Origin: Candidatus Opimibacter skivensis
GTDB taxonomy: Bacteria; Bacteroidota; Bacteroidia; Chitinophagales; Saprospiraceae
Assembly: GCA_016722045.1 (NCBI GenBank)
Contig: JADKGY010000029.1
Coordinates: 1 to 64,000, forward strand
Length of the DNA stretch: 64,000 nucleotides
Reading direction: 5' to 3'
Shown: positions 22,194-32,135 of the stretch, piece after piece
How the letters are laid out: each line of letters begins with the position of its first letter
How positions within the stretch are numbered: the first letter of the stretch is position 1
Made by a program: the position numbers and the translations under genes
The notes under the pieces: generated by a model
The model's database searches: none
What the model was told of the DNA's origin: nothing
Seen by the model: the letters and a program-made list of their open reading frames with translations, nothing else

Positions 22194-25100
22194 ATGTCCA
22201 AAATCACTGAAAACGATATAGAGCTTCTTGCTATTGAAAGTCTGGAATCCCTGGGCTACAAATACCTTTATGGCCCTGACATAGCTCCAGATGGTGATAC
22301 CCCGGAAAGGGATTCATACGAACAGGTACTGTTGCCAAAGAGAATCACTCATGCTGTTCGAAGAATCAATTCATCTATTCCGCTTGGTGCCCAGAACGAA
22401 GCTATAAAGGAAATACAGCGTATAGCCTCTTCTGAAATTCTGGCCAATAATGAAACATTTCATCGTCTTCTCACAGAAGGCATACCCGTATCCAAACGCG
22501 TCGATGGAGATGATAGAGGTGACCGGGTATGGATCATTGATTTCAAAGATCCGCTGAACAATGAGTTTTTAGTAGTCAATCAATTTACTATCATTGAAAA
22601 TGGGCACAACAAACGGCCTGATATTCTCCTTTTCGTCAATGGAATTCCACTTATAGTAATGGAATTGAAAAATGCCGCTGATGAAAACACGACCACGCAT
22701 TCTGCCTTTAGACAAATTGAAACATACAAAGCTCAGATTCCTGGACTGTTTACATTCAATGCATTCAATATTATTTCCGATGGCTTTGAAGCAAAATCAG
22801 GAACCATCAATTCCGGATATAGCCGTTTCATGACCTGGAAGTCAGCAGATGGCCTTGCCGAAGCATCGCATCTGACGAGTCAGTTAGAGACACTGATCAA
22901 TGGAATGCTTAACAGAGAAACACTTTTAGACCTAATCCGACATTTTATCGTATTTGAAGAATCTGCAAAGGAGGATAGTGTAACAGGTCTCACGTCCATT
23001 ACTATCGTAAAAAAACTGGCCGCCTATCATCAATACTATGCTGTAAATAAAGCCGTCGAATCGACATTAAGAGCATCCGGTTACATTCCTGCTCAAGAAT
23101 CGACGCTTAGTTTAGCCGCTGAATCAAGACAAAGTTATGGATTGCACGGTTTGACACCTCAACCCATTGGCGACCGGAAAGGTGGTGTCGTCTGGCATAC
23201 ACAAGGAAGCGGCAAATCACTTTCGATGGTCTTCTACACGGGGAAAATTGTTTTGGTATTGGACAATCCGACTATCCTGGTGATCACTGACCGTAACGAT
23301 CTTGATGACCAGCTTTTTGACACATTCGCAGCTTCCAAACAATTACTGCGGCAGGAACCTGTTCAAGCAGAAAAGCGTGAACAGTTGAAGCAATTACTCA
23401 AAGTGAATGCGGGCGGAATTGTATTTACTACTATCCAAAAATTTCAACCTGAAGAGGGCAATATTTATGAAACGCTTTCAGATAGAAAAAATATTGTAGT
23501 CATTGCTGATGAAGCGCACCGGACACAATATGGCTTCAAAGCAAAAACAATCGATGATAAGGACGCGCAAAAAATGTAATTGGCAAGAAAATCGTTTATG
23601 GTTTTGCTAAATACATGCGGGATGCATTGCCTAATGCAACTTATCTGGGTTTTACTGGCACACCTATTGAAAGTACTGATGTAAATACACCTGCTGTCTT
23701 TGGAAACTATGTCGATATCTACGACATAGCACAGGCTGTTGAAGACGGGGCTACTGTCCGCATTTATTATGAAAGCCGTCTCGCAAAAGTAAACCTGAGT
23801 GCAGAAGGAAAAAAACTAGTCGAAGATCTTGATGATGAACTTGAACAGGAAGATCTAACCAACACACAGAAAGCCAAAGCCAAATGGACGCAGTTAGAAG
23901 CACTTGTGGGAAGTCCGGACAGGATAAAAAATATTGCGAAGGACATTGTGACGCATTTTGAACAAAGACAGTCTGTCTTTGCAGGAAAAGGAATGATCGT
24001 GACGATGAGCCGCAGAATTGCTGCTGATCTTTATGAAGCCATAACAAAACTGAAACCTGAATGGCATTCAGACGACCTGAAAAAGGGCACCATTAAAGTT
24101 GTGATGACTTCTGCTTCCGCAGATGGTCCTCAAATTGCCAAACATCACACTAGTAAAACCCAACGAAGAACTCTTGCAGATCGAATGAAAGATCCGGATG
24201 ATGAATTGAAATTGGTCATTGTTCGGGATATGTGGCTTACAGGATTTGATGCGCCATCTATGCATACGCTATACATTGACAAACCCATGAAAGGCCATAA
24301 CCTGATGCAGGCCATTGCAAGGGTAAACAGGGTCTATTTGGACAAGCCTGGAGGATTGATTGTGGATTACTTGGGTATTGCATCTGATCTAAAAAAGCAC
24401 TTTCATTCTATGCCGATGCCGGAGGCAAAGGTGATCCGACTATTTTACAGGAGCAGGCAGTGAAAGTGATGATTGAGAAACTGGAAGTTGTGTCTCAGAT
24501 GTTTCATGGCTTCTCCTATGAAAATTATTTCGACTCCTCTACTGCTAAAAAGCTATCCTTAATATTAGCCGCAGAGGAACATATCCTGGGATTAGACGAT
24601 GGAAAGAAGCGATACATCAATGAAGTAACGGCTTTATCAAAATCATTTGCCATTGCCATCCCTCACGAACAGGCCATGGATGTAAAGGATGAAGTCTCAT
24701 TCTTTCAGGCTATAAAGGCACGGCTGGCAAAATTTGGTTCAACCGGTACAGGCAAAACTGATGAAGAAATTGAAACAACCATCCGCCAGGTCATTGATAA
24801 AGCTTTGGTTTCAGAAAAGGTGATTGACATCTTTGATGCTGCAGGCATAAAGAAACCTGACATTTCCATTCTCTCCGAAGACTTCCTGATGGAACTGAGA
24901 GGAATGGAACATAAGAACCTGGCGCTTGAGGTATTGAAAAAATTATTGAATGATGAGATCAAATCGAGAGCCAAAAAGTACCTCGTAAAAAGTAAGACCT
25001 TAATGGAGATGCTTGAAAGCTCCATCAAGCGCTACCACAATAAGATACTGACGGCTGCCGAAGTGATGGATGAGCTTATTCAATTGAGCAAGGATATTGT

Positions 25101-25419
25101 GGACATGGATAGTGAGGCAAAGGAAATGGGTCTTACCGATTTTGAATATGCCTTTTACACGGCTGTCGCTGACAATCAAAGCGCAAAAGATCTCATGTCG
25201 AAAGACAAATTAAGAGAACTGGCCATTGTGCTTTATGAAAGAGTACGGCAGAATGCCACTATTGATTGGACGATAAAAGAAAATGTTCGGGCAAAATTGA
25301 AAGTCATAGTTAAGCGTACTTTGCGACAATATGGATATCCACCGGATATGGAGAAATTGGCGACTGAGACGGTGTTGAAGCAGGCTGAGATGATCGCGAA
25401 TGAGATAACGAACCAGTAA
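22194..25419 (+). CDS. hsdR: Type I restriction enzyme motor/nuclease subunit HsdR (two frameshifts)
   Basis: Frames 22194-23579, 23615-24463 and 24460-25419 join after an indel in the A-run near 23572 and one lost A in the A-run near 24397, giving about 1075 residues, a normal HsdR length. The N-terminal nuclease site is R-P-D-I-L-L ... I-V-M-E-L-K-N (about 141-160). The translocase shows T-Q-G-S-G-K-S, V-I-A-D-E-A-H-R, T-G-T-P-I-E and later Q-A-I-A-R-V-N-R. The C-terminal helical domain begins near 24470. It closes the block opened by hsdM 14 kb upstream. The 100 bases in front are AT-rich and may hold its own promoter. Confidence 0.93.
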
Positions 25420-25576
25420 AAATAACTCAAGAAACTTATGGTATAAAATACTGTTTAGTGATTATGTAGGTGTTGAATAAATATTTTACTGAACTGAATT
25501 TCTACTAATAAATAACAGATTAAATTTTGCATAGTAGTACTTAATTTAAAATTAAAATCAATAAATAATAAATTTT

Positions 25577-26856
25577 ATGGAAGAAAGATACATTGTCGAA
25601 TTTACAGAAGGCGGGGTAGGATTAATAGAAACACTTGTCACAGGAGGGTTAGCCAATGTTGTTGAAAAAACCGTGGACACTATTGCAGGCGATGATCATC
25701 ATGGCTGGTATTGTACAATTACAGACAAAATAACTAGACTTAAAGATAGCCAATGGGGCGTATCAAAATCAGAAGCCGAGAGAAGTCTCGATATTACTTA
25801 AAGAGGAAAATAGAAGATTTTGAACGTAACCAAAGGAATGAAAATGAAGAATTAGAAAACCAAAAAAGGTTTAGTCAAAGAACACAGAAGCCTACTACCC
25901 ACAACGATTCAGATGAAAATGAATCAGGGAATTGCCTAGGTAAAATTATAGGAATTGGTCTTGTCGTTGCAGCTGTTATCTGGTTTGTCTTTTCGATTGC
26001 AATCCCTCTGATAATGATAAATATTGCGGTTATTGCATTATTTGTGGGATTTCTAAAAAAAGAAGCTAATAAAATCCTTTTCCCACTTTCTATTATTGGT
26101 TCAGTCCTAATTATTTTTGATTATAATATTGGATGGTCAACAAAAACATTAGTCAATAATGCATCTTTTTTTGAAGGGGCCATTCCATTTTTTTATTATT
26201 TAAATGTATTCGCTGGACTTGTGGCAGCTTATTTTCTTATTCGCAATTGGTTAAATAAAAAGAAACCATCTTCAGAGAATGAAGGCGAATTCTCGAAACG
26301 TAACATGGTAATCATAGGTAGTTTATTTTTAATTGGCAGCTTAACAATTGGAATACAAAAATATTTTGATTCGAAAAATATTTATATAGTTCAATCAAAA
26401 ATTTTTACTCAACCATCTACTCCTGTAACTAACAGGCAATCTGAGAATCGACGAGAAACAATTGAAGAAGATCACTCGCAACTAATTTCCGCTCCAATAG
26501 ATAATTTATTCAAAGCATGGACAGAACTTGATTTAAATCTAGATATGGGTCAATGGGATGCCAATGGTGTCCAGTATTCAAAAAAGTTTGAACCAAGAAG
26601 GTATCAAGACATCTTAACTGGACGTCAATCTCTCTTTAGTAGATTAAAGTCCGTTGAAGTATTAAATTACGGTATTAGTAATATTCGGAGGGAGACCAAC
26701 GATCGAGTCACACTAAATGTTCAATATTCTATGAATTTCAATTTCAAAAATGGCAAAATAGTTAATGAATTAAATATAAAGGAAAAATATATTTTAAAGT
26801 ATACTGCTTCAGAATACCGATGGGTTATTTTGGAAAATTATGATTATATAGATTAA
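25577..26856 (+). CDS. Membrane protein of unknown function, probably one gene split by a frameshift
   Basis: A 74-residue frame (25577-25801: V-E-F-T-E-G-G-V-G-L, D-D-H-H-G-W-Y-C-T-I-T) overlaps a longer frame (25753-26856). A one-base shift near 25795 links them into about 425 residues. The second part has a charged coiled stretch, then four or five membrane helices (about 25940-26370) and an exported-looking C-terminal domain of about 150 residues with alternating beta pattern. It might also be two genes overlapping by 49 bases. It is not obviously part of the restriction block: a 157-base AT-rich gap separates it from hsdR. No family recognised. Confidence 0.5.
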
Positions 26857-26866
26857 TTTCACCTAT

Positions 26867-27627
26867 ATGAGTTTTTTCAAGATTAAACTTGCCCCCTTAT
26901 GTCTTAGTTTACTCCTATTATTCGGTATCTTATTACCTAGTTGTTATCCATCCAATAAGAAGACAAAATTAAGTCCAAGTAAATCTGGCTTGGAAGCTGA
27001 AATTATTAAAGAACCCATTAAGACAACACAAATAATCATAGCCTCTAGCAATAACGATAATTTCTTTGAAGGAAACCTTCGGGGCATGGAACTTATCGAA
27101 GACAAGTGGATGTTAACTTTTGATTCTATTCCATGTACCTATGGCAAAAAAGGGTTAGCGAAGGCTGATCAAAAAATTGAAGGGGATTTAAAAACCCCAT
27201 CGGGTACATTTCAAATTGGTTCGGCTTTTGGCTATAAACATAATTTAGAATCAGACATCAATTTTATTGAACTTTCTGATCATGACTACTGGGTCAATGA
27301 TACTCTTTCGGACATGTATAATAAGTTTGTAAGCTACCTCCCCGAAGGTATCTCTGCAGAAAAAATGAAACGCAGTGATTATTTATACGAATATGGTATC
27401 ATAATTAAATATAACACACAGCCAATTGTAAAAGGTAAAGAAAGTGCCATTTTTATACATGTTGAACGAAAAAGGAGCTCCTACGGCTGGTTGCATCGCG
27501 ATTTCTCGAAATAATATAATTAAATTGATTAAAATGGATTCGTCCAGATATGAATACTGCTATCGTTATTGGAAATCAAACTGAAATAGATAAATTTAGA
27601 AAGTCATTGGAGTCACAAATTTATTAA
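26867..27627 (+). CDS. L,D-transpeptidase (YkuD-like) lipoprotein, frameshift before the catalytic Cys
   Basis: The first frame (26867-27514) has a lipoprotein signal (L-L-P-S-C), then G-K-K-G-L-A-K-A-D-Q-K and D-L-K-T-P-S-G-T-F-Q-I-G, and near the end I-F-I-H-V-E-R. A one-base shift near 27477 continues it as A-P-T-A-G-C-I-A-I-S and runs to TAA 27625-27627, about 253 residues. H-V-x-R followed by T-A-G-C-I-A-I-S is the YkuD-type active site with its catalytic Cys. It should crosslink peptidoglycan stem peptides in the periplasm. The uncorrected frame would lack the catalytic residue. It lies 10 bases after the membrane-protein gene. Confidence 0.75.
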
Positions 27628-27698
27628 TGTTCGTAATGAGAATGAATATTATAAAAAAAGGTAATGCTATGGCTGTTAAAATATTGAGACGGCAATGT

Positions 27699-27764
27699 AT
27701 GAAATACTTTTTGTTAATGATTGCCCTGACTTGGATTCTCTCAAGTAACTCCATCGCACAATCT
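27699..27764 (+). pseudogene. 5' remnant of a secreted-protein gene
   Basis: ATG 27699 begins a clean signal peptide (M-K-Y-F-L-L-M-I-A-L-T-W-I-L-S-S-N-S-I-A-Q). Directly after the expected cleavage site the sequence turns into the antisense of the truncated hsdR-like gene. The mature part is therefore missing, and a junction lies at roughly 27760-27775. This is seen directly as a meeting of two incomplete genes. Whether it is a recombination scar or an assembly join is unknown. Confidence 0.5.
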
Positions 27765-29206
27765 CTCCAAATCTTCTGCATGCGAGTCGGTCTTGGCAAA
27801 GATCAGGGTCTTCGGCACTTCAAATGAAACTTCGCCTCCGTCTGCATCCCGCGTGATCCGGTCCGGAAACATCGCCGGCATGCTATCGCGAAAAGCCTGC
27901 ACGATGGTGCGTATCGTATTGAGATTGACGATATCCTTATCGAGTTGCCTGCCGCTGTATTCGACATCTTCATCGACGGCTTCCCAGAATTTCTTGCGGG
28001 TCAGGCGTTCGCGTTTGTCGACATACTCACCGACACCGATCTTGCCGCCATCCTTCGTGATTTTGGTTTCGATCGTAAATACATCATACGGCACCAGGAC
28101 GCCATCGATCACCGCTTTCTCATAGCCGTAATCGCTCACCACATTCTGATTGAAGTATCCGAATGTGCGATTGTCAGGTGTCGCCGTGAGACCGACCTGG
28201 AACACATCGAAATAATCAGGCACCTGTTTCCACAGGTTATAAATGCTGCGGTGACATTCATCGATGACGACGAAGTCAAAAAACTCGATCGGCACTTTCT
28301 CATTGTACGCCACCGGTACCGGCGACCTGGGTTCGAATCGCATTTCATTCGGATTGTCCTGCTCGGCGGACTCATCGAGCTCTTCGCCTTTGAGGATGGA
28401 ATACATGCGCTGGATCGTGCTGATGTACACCTGGCTGTCGGGCGGAATAAAGCTGCTTGTAGCCGGGTCACGCCATAGAGCTCGACGAATTTAGTGGTTG
28501 TCGTCATTGGGCAGGAAGGCCTGGAATTCCTGTTCCGCCTGTTGCCCGAGATTCTTTGTATCCACGAGGAAGAGGATGCGTTTTGCTTTGGCGTACTTCA
28601 GCAGGCGGTAGATGAATGTGATTGCGGTGTATGTCTTGCCTGAGCTCTGGCCATCTGGATGAGGGCTTTCGGGCGGAATTCTTTGAATGACTTCTCAAGG
28701 TTGTTGATCGCTGTGATCTGGCAGTCGCGTAATCCGTCGATGGGAAGGGCGGGGATGCGGAGGAGGCCTTGTCTTAGTGATAGGCCGTCTTCCATCCATT
28801 GGCGGAAGGTCTCAGGGCGATGGAAGCTGAAGACTTCTCTTGATCGTGGTTTAGGATCTCTGTAATCGGTGAAGTGCGTGATATCTCCGGTGCTTTCGTA
28901 GGCAAAGGATAATTTTTCGTGGTTGAGGTATTTGAGTTTGGAGGTAGCATATCTTTCTGATTGGTCCTCGTCTTTTGAGAGATTTACGCCTTCTTCTACT
29001 CTTTTTGCTTCGATGACTCCGACTGGTTTTTTATCGACGAAGAGGATGTAGTCGGCGGGGCCTGTGTCGGTTTGGTATTCGCGTATGGCAACTCCACTGG
29101 CTGCGCTAAGGTTGAATTTCTTTTTATCCTGGACGATCCATCCCGATGCCATTAGGGCCGTGTCGATGCGGTCGCGGGCTAGTTGTTCGGGGGATTGATT
29201 GGGCAA
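27765..29206 (-). pseudogene. Truncated second HsdR (EcoEI-like R subunit), frameshifted
   Basis: On the minus strand ATG 29206 begins M-P-N-Q-S-P-E-Q-L-A-R-D. The nuclease domain shows G-P-A-D-Y-I-L-F-V and V-G-V-I-E-A-K-R. After an indel near 28645 the frame continues as S-G-K-T-Y-T-A-I-T-F. After another near 28470 it reads P-P-D-S-Q-V-Y-I-S-T-I-Q, then V-V-I-D-E-C-H-R and G-L-T-A-T-P-D. The protein breaks off after K-T-D-S-H-A-E-D, before the last helicase motifs and the C-terminal domain, so roughly half of a normal HsdR is left. The first-named half (27780-28500) is visibly GC-richer than everything around it. No hsdM or hsdS partner lies next to it. Confidence 0.82.
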
Positions 29207-29363
29207 AGGGATTCTGGATTTAAGATTTAAGATTTTAGATTGTTTTATTGAAGTATATGTTATAACACATTGATATTTAAGATGATAATAATAATTGTTT
29301 TAAATAAGAACAATATTTTGTTTTATTATCTAACTTTTGTAATTTTGATTTGTTTAGTACAAA

Positions 29364-30176
29364 ATGTCTATGAAAGTTAACTTATCTCAGGAACAAATAG
29401 GCCAAAGAATTGCCAAGCTTCGCAAGGCTAAAGGTTTGTCACAAGACGATCTTGCCAGGAACATGGAAATGTCAAGATCATCTTTGACGCAAATTGAGTT
29501 AGGCAACAGGAATCTTGATATCATGGAACTGCAAAAGTTATCAATGATTCTTGACTTTTCATTAGATGATTTTATGTCAAAAGATTTTGATGTTGAGAAA
29601 GATGATGAAATTGAAACCAACAAGAATGACGTAAAATCAGAAATACGTATTTCTGTTCCGAAACTTAATCGGGATAAATTCAAAAATGTCCTCCTTTATA
29701 TACTTGAGCGATGTGCCGGCAAACCGAATGTCGGTGAAACAGTTTTGTACAAGTTGTTGTACTTCTCTGATTTCAATTATTATGAGATGTATGAGGAACA
29801 AATGACCGGAGCAAATTATCGCAAATTGCCCTACGGACCTGTTCCTCAAAGTCTTGATAAGATGTTGAATCAAATGATCGATCAGGGTCAGCTCCAGCGA
29901 ATAAAAACAGAATTTCATGGCTTTCCACAAACCCGATATATCCCTTTGATCAAACCAGACCTTACGACTTTAAAAGCAAGTGAGGTTGATGTGATTGACA
30001 GGGTACTTGATCAGATGAGTGATTGGTCCGCAACAATGATCAGTGAATATTCACATGGGGATAAACCCTGGAAAGCTACGGCTATGAATGATGATCTGAA
30101 TTATGAGTTGGCTTTTTATCGCAGGCCTCCTTATTCTGTAAGGGTGTATGAAGAAGACGAGGCAGATGAAATTTGA
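29364..30176 (+). CDS. Panacea-domain (DUF4065, PanA) antitoxin with N-terminal XRE HTH
   Basis: A 270-residue intact protein. Residues 9-65 form an XRE-type helix-turn-helix (I-G-Q-R-I-A-K-L-R-K-A-K-G-L-S-Q, then S-R-S-S-L-T-Q-I-E-L-G). A charged linker follows. Residues of about 108-250 form the Panacea/DUF4065 domain (V-G-E-T-V-L-Y-K-L-L-Y-F-S-D-F, L-P-Y-G-P-V-P, H-G-D-K-P-W). Panacea proteins neutralise many unrelated toxins, and the HTH form probably also represses its own operon. The next gene overlaps its end, as expected for a toxin-antitoxin pair. A 157-base AT-rich upstream gap leaves room for an autoregulated promoter. Confidence 0.88.
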   Translation: MSMKVNLSQEQIGQRIAKLRKAKGLSQDDLARNMEMSRSSLTQIELGNRNLDIMELQKLSMILDFSLDDFMSKDFDVEKDDEIETNKNDVKSEIRISVPKLNRDKFKNVLLYILERCAGKPNVGETVLYKLLYFSDFNYYEMYEEQMTGANYRKLPYGPVPQSLDKMLNQMIDQGQLQRIKTEFHGFPQTRYIPLIKPDLTTLKASEVDVIDRVLDQMSDWSATMISEYSHGDKPWKATAMNDDLNYELAFYRRPPYSVRVYEEDEADEI

Positions 30177-30510
30177 AGAGTTGGATGAATTCGGAAAAGA
30201 CCTGAAGCGCTTGCTCAAAAAATACCGGACTCTTGAAAGTGATCTTGATGTAGTCCGACAAGATCTGACAGATGAACCGGGGGAGCATCCTCCTTTTAGT
30301 TATCGGATTGAGGGATTAGGTCTGAAGACGTGTGTAATCAAAGTGAAGAAAATCGCCTGCAGGGCTATGAAGGGTCGCGGAGTTAATTCCGGATTAAGAT
30401 TAATTTATGCATGGTATGAAGAAGAGTTGAGGATCGTTTTTGTGGAGTTGTATTTCAAAGGTGAGAAGGATATGGAGGATCGTGAAAGAATATTTAAGCA
30501 CTTCAATTAA
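30166..30510 (+). CDS. RelE/ParE-like toxin paired with PanA
   Basis: A 114-residue protein from ATG 30166, overlapping the antitoxin by 11 bases; an upstream in-frame ATG at 30148 would add six residues. The order is an N-terminal F-G-K-D-L-K-R-L-L-K-K-Y-R-T-L-E helix, then V-I-K-V-K-K-I-A-C-R-A-M-K-G, G-L-R-L-I-Y-A-W-Y and I-V-F-V-E-L-Y-F-K-G-E-K. This is the fold order of RelE-type mRNA interferases that follow Panacea genes. It would arrest translation when free of the antitoxin. Both genes of this pair are intact although neighbouring genes are frameshifted. Confidence 0.75.
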   Translation: MKFEELDEFGKDLKRLLKKYRTLESDLDVVRQDLTDEPGEHPPFSYRIEGLGLKTCVIKVKKIACRAMKGRGVNSGLRLIYAWYEEELRIVFVELYFKGEKDMEDRERIFKHFN

Positions 30511-30597
30511 ACTATTTTGCTTTCGCTGAGAAGAGGAATTATTAAAGACGATCGGGGCGGAATTATTATCTTGATTACATTAAATGAACAAATATTT

Positions 30598-31269
30598 ATG
30601 AAGAATTTCAGTGTGTTCCTGTCAATGTTTTCGATGGTCTTTCTACTGTCCTCCTGCGACACAGCCCGTATCCGACATATGAGCCTCGCCGCACGAGAAG
30701 ATTCACCAGAAATGTTTGTCCAGACAAAGGACATGACGATTATCCCTGTCACTGAATCCACCAGGAAGGACTATAAGGATGAAGATCTCATAGCCTCACA
30801 GGATAAAAGAAGTTTCAATCGGATTGATGGCAAGAAGGAATATGTCCGATTGATAAAAGGCCGGATGAATCTGTATTACGAATTCACCGACTATTTGACC
30901 ACGAGCTTTAGTACGCCCAATGCAATGAATCCAACTGGAATGTCCACACACACCAGAACTCACGTATCCAGGTTTTTTGATCTGGGTCTTGACAAGCCAA
31001 TCATTTATTTCAACCGGGAAAACCTCGGTAATAATACTACTGGTTGTAGGCCGTGTAAAAATGAATTAGCTCTCTATGATCAAAAACGAAAAGGATTGAA
31101 ATGGTGGAAGTATGCCAACTTCGCCTCCATTGCAGGGTCTTTCGTCGTTGGTTTTTCGGGACCCAGTGAAGCGAGTAAATACACTGATTTGCAGATTTAT
31201 GGCTTTCCCCTTTTATTATTTGGTGGCTTTGGTTCGGAGATATACCGGGTTTCTCGTAGGCAAAAATGA
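30598..31269 (+). CDS. Lipoprotein of unknown function
   Basis: The frame opens at 30517, but ATG 30598 gives a clean lipoprotein signal (M-V-F-L-L-S-S-C, Cys at about residue 19), so I take that start; the product is 223 residues. The mature part has a predicted beta-rich domain with a Cys pair (G-C-R-P-C). Near the end are two hydrophobic stretches (F-A-S-I-A-G-S-F-V-V-G-F and Y-G-F-P-L-L-L-F-G-G-F-G) that could be membrane-embedded. No family recognised. It is followed by a repeat array rather than another gene. Confidence 0.6.
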   Translation: MKNFSVFLSMFSMVFLLSSCDTARIRHMSLAAREDSPEMFVQTKDMTIIPVTESTRKDYKDEDLIASQDKRSFNRIDGKKEYVRLIKGRMNLYYEFTDYLTTSFSTPNAMNPTGMSTHTRTHVSRFFDLGLDKPIIYFNRENLGNNTTGCRPCKNELALYDQKRKGLKWWKYANFASIAGSFVVGFSGPSEASKYTDLQIYGFPLLLFGGFGSEIYRVSRRQK

Positions 31270-31319
31270 AATGCGACTTGAAGAAGCGGTCCATATATAA
31301 TGAGCTTCAGTATTGATAT

Positions 31320-31970
31320 TGGGACCAAAACTAATAACCAACACCTTGTCCATTTTCTCCCAACCTTCAACCTTCAACTTGTGCAAGGTTGTTTGTTGAA
31401 AGAAAGTGGACAGGTTGTAGTTGTTGGAAGTTGGAAAAGAAATTGGTTGATGGTAGTTGGGACCAAAAACAATACCAACACCTTGTCCATTTTCACAACC
31501 TTCAACCTTCAACTTGTGCAAGGTTGTTTGTTGAAAGAAAGTGGACAGGTTGTTAGTTGTGGTTGAAAAGATTGGTTGATGGTAGTTGGGACCAAAACTA
31601 ATAACCAACACCTTGTCCTTTCACCTTCAACCTTCAACTTGTGCAAGGTTGTTTGTTGAAAGAAAGTGGACAGGTTGTTAGTTGTTGAAAGTTGGAAAGA
31701 AATTGGTTGATGGTAGTTGGGCCAAAACTAAACCACACTCCATTTTCTCACAACCTTCAACCTTCAACTTGTGCAAGGTTGTTTGTTGAAAGAAAGTGGA
31801 CAGGTTGTTAGTTGTTGGAAGTTGGAAAAGAAATTGGTTGATGGTAGTTGGGACCAAAAACTAATAACCAACACCTTGTCCATTTTCTCACAACCAATAA
31901 CTCTCAACTTGTGTAGGGTTGTTTGTTGAAAGAAAGTGGACAAGAAATTGGTTGATGGTTCTTAGGATTT
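31320..31970. repeat. Imperfect tandem array, about 130 bp x5, with internal dyad symmetry
   Basis: The word GTGCAAGGTTGTTTGTTGAA starts at 31381, 31516, 31641 and 31771, and a variant at 31911, so units are 125-140 bases long. In each unit a G-rich half (GAAAGAAAGTGGACAGGTTG) is mirrored by a C-rich half (CACCTTGTCCATTTTCTCAC), making unit-long hairpins possible. The array fills the spacer before the secreted-protein gene at 32136. It belongs to the same repeat family as the arrays at 36.8, 38.4, 39.7 and 42.6 kb. The open frames seen through it on both strands are by-products of the repeat. Confidence 0.9.
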
Positions 31971-31984
31971 AAAAAGAGGACGAA

Positions 31985-32060
31985 ACCGAGTCGAAGCATC
32001 TTCATGATTATCATGATTTTTCATGATTGATTTCGGGGACTTTTACATCAATATTTGATT
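31985..32060. repeat. Dispersed repeat copy (CATGAT-rich element)
   Basis: GTCGAAGCATCTTCATGATT is followed by ATCATGATTTTTCATGATT and an AT-rich tail. Very similar copies occur at 47096-47180 and 47378-47470. Overlapping CATGAT/ATCATG words give short palindromes. It lies between a tandem array and the next gene start and probably contributes only to the spacer; no coding signal is seen. Confidence 0.65.
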
Positions 32061-32135
32061 GAAAACCTTATAGGTCTTGTGGCAAGTCATTTTCCCCTAT
32101 TTTTACAACTTCAAGCCAGCGCATACCCAAAAAAA

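Noticed and set aside
27627..28478. Plus-strand frames over the truncated hsdR
   Set aside because: They are antisense shadows of the minus-strand nuclease-helicase codons; only the signal peptide at 27699 looks like a real remnant.
31216..31611. Open frames through the 31.3-kb array on both strands
   Set aside because: They encode only the tandem repeat and end wherever a unit has an indel.
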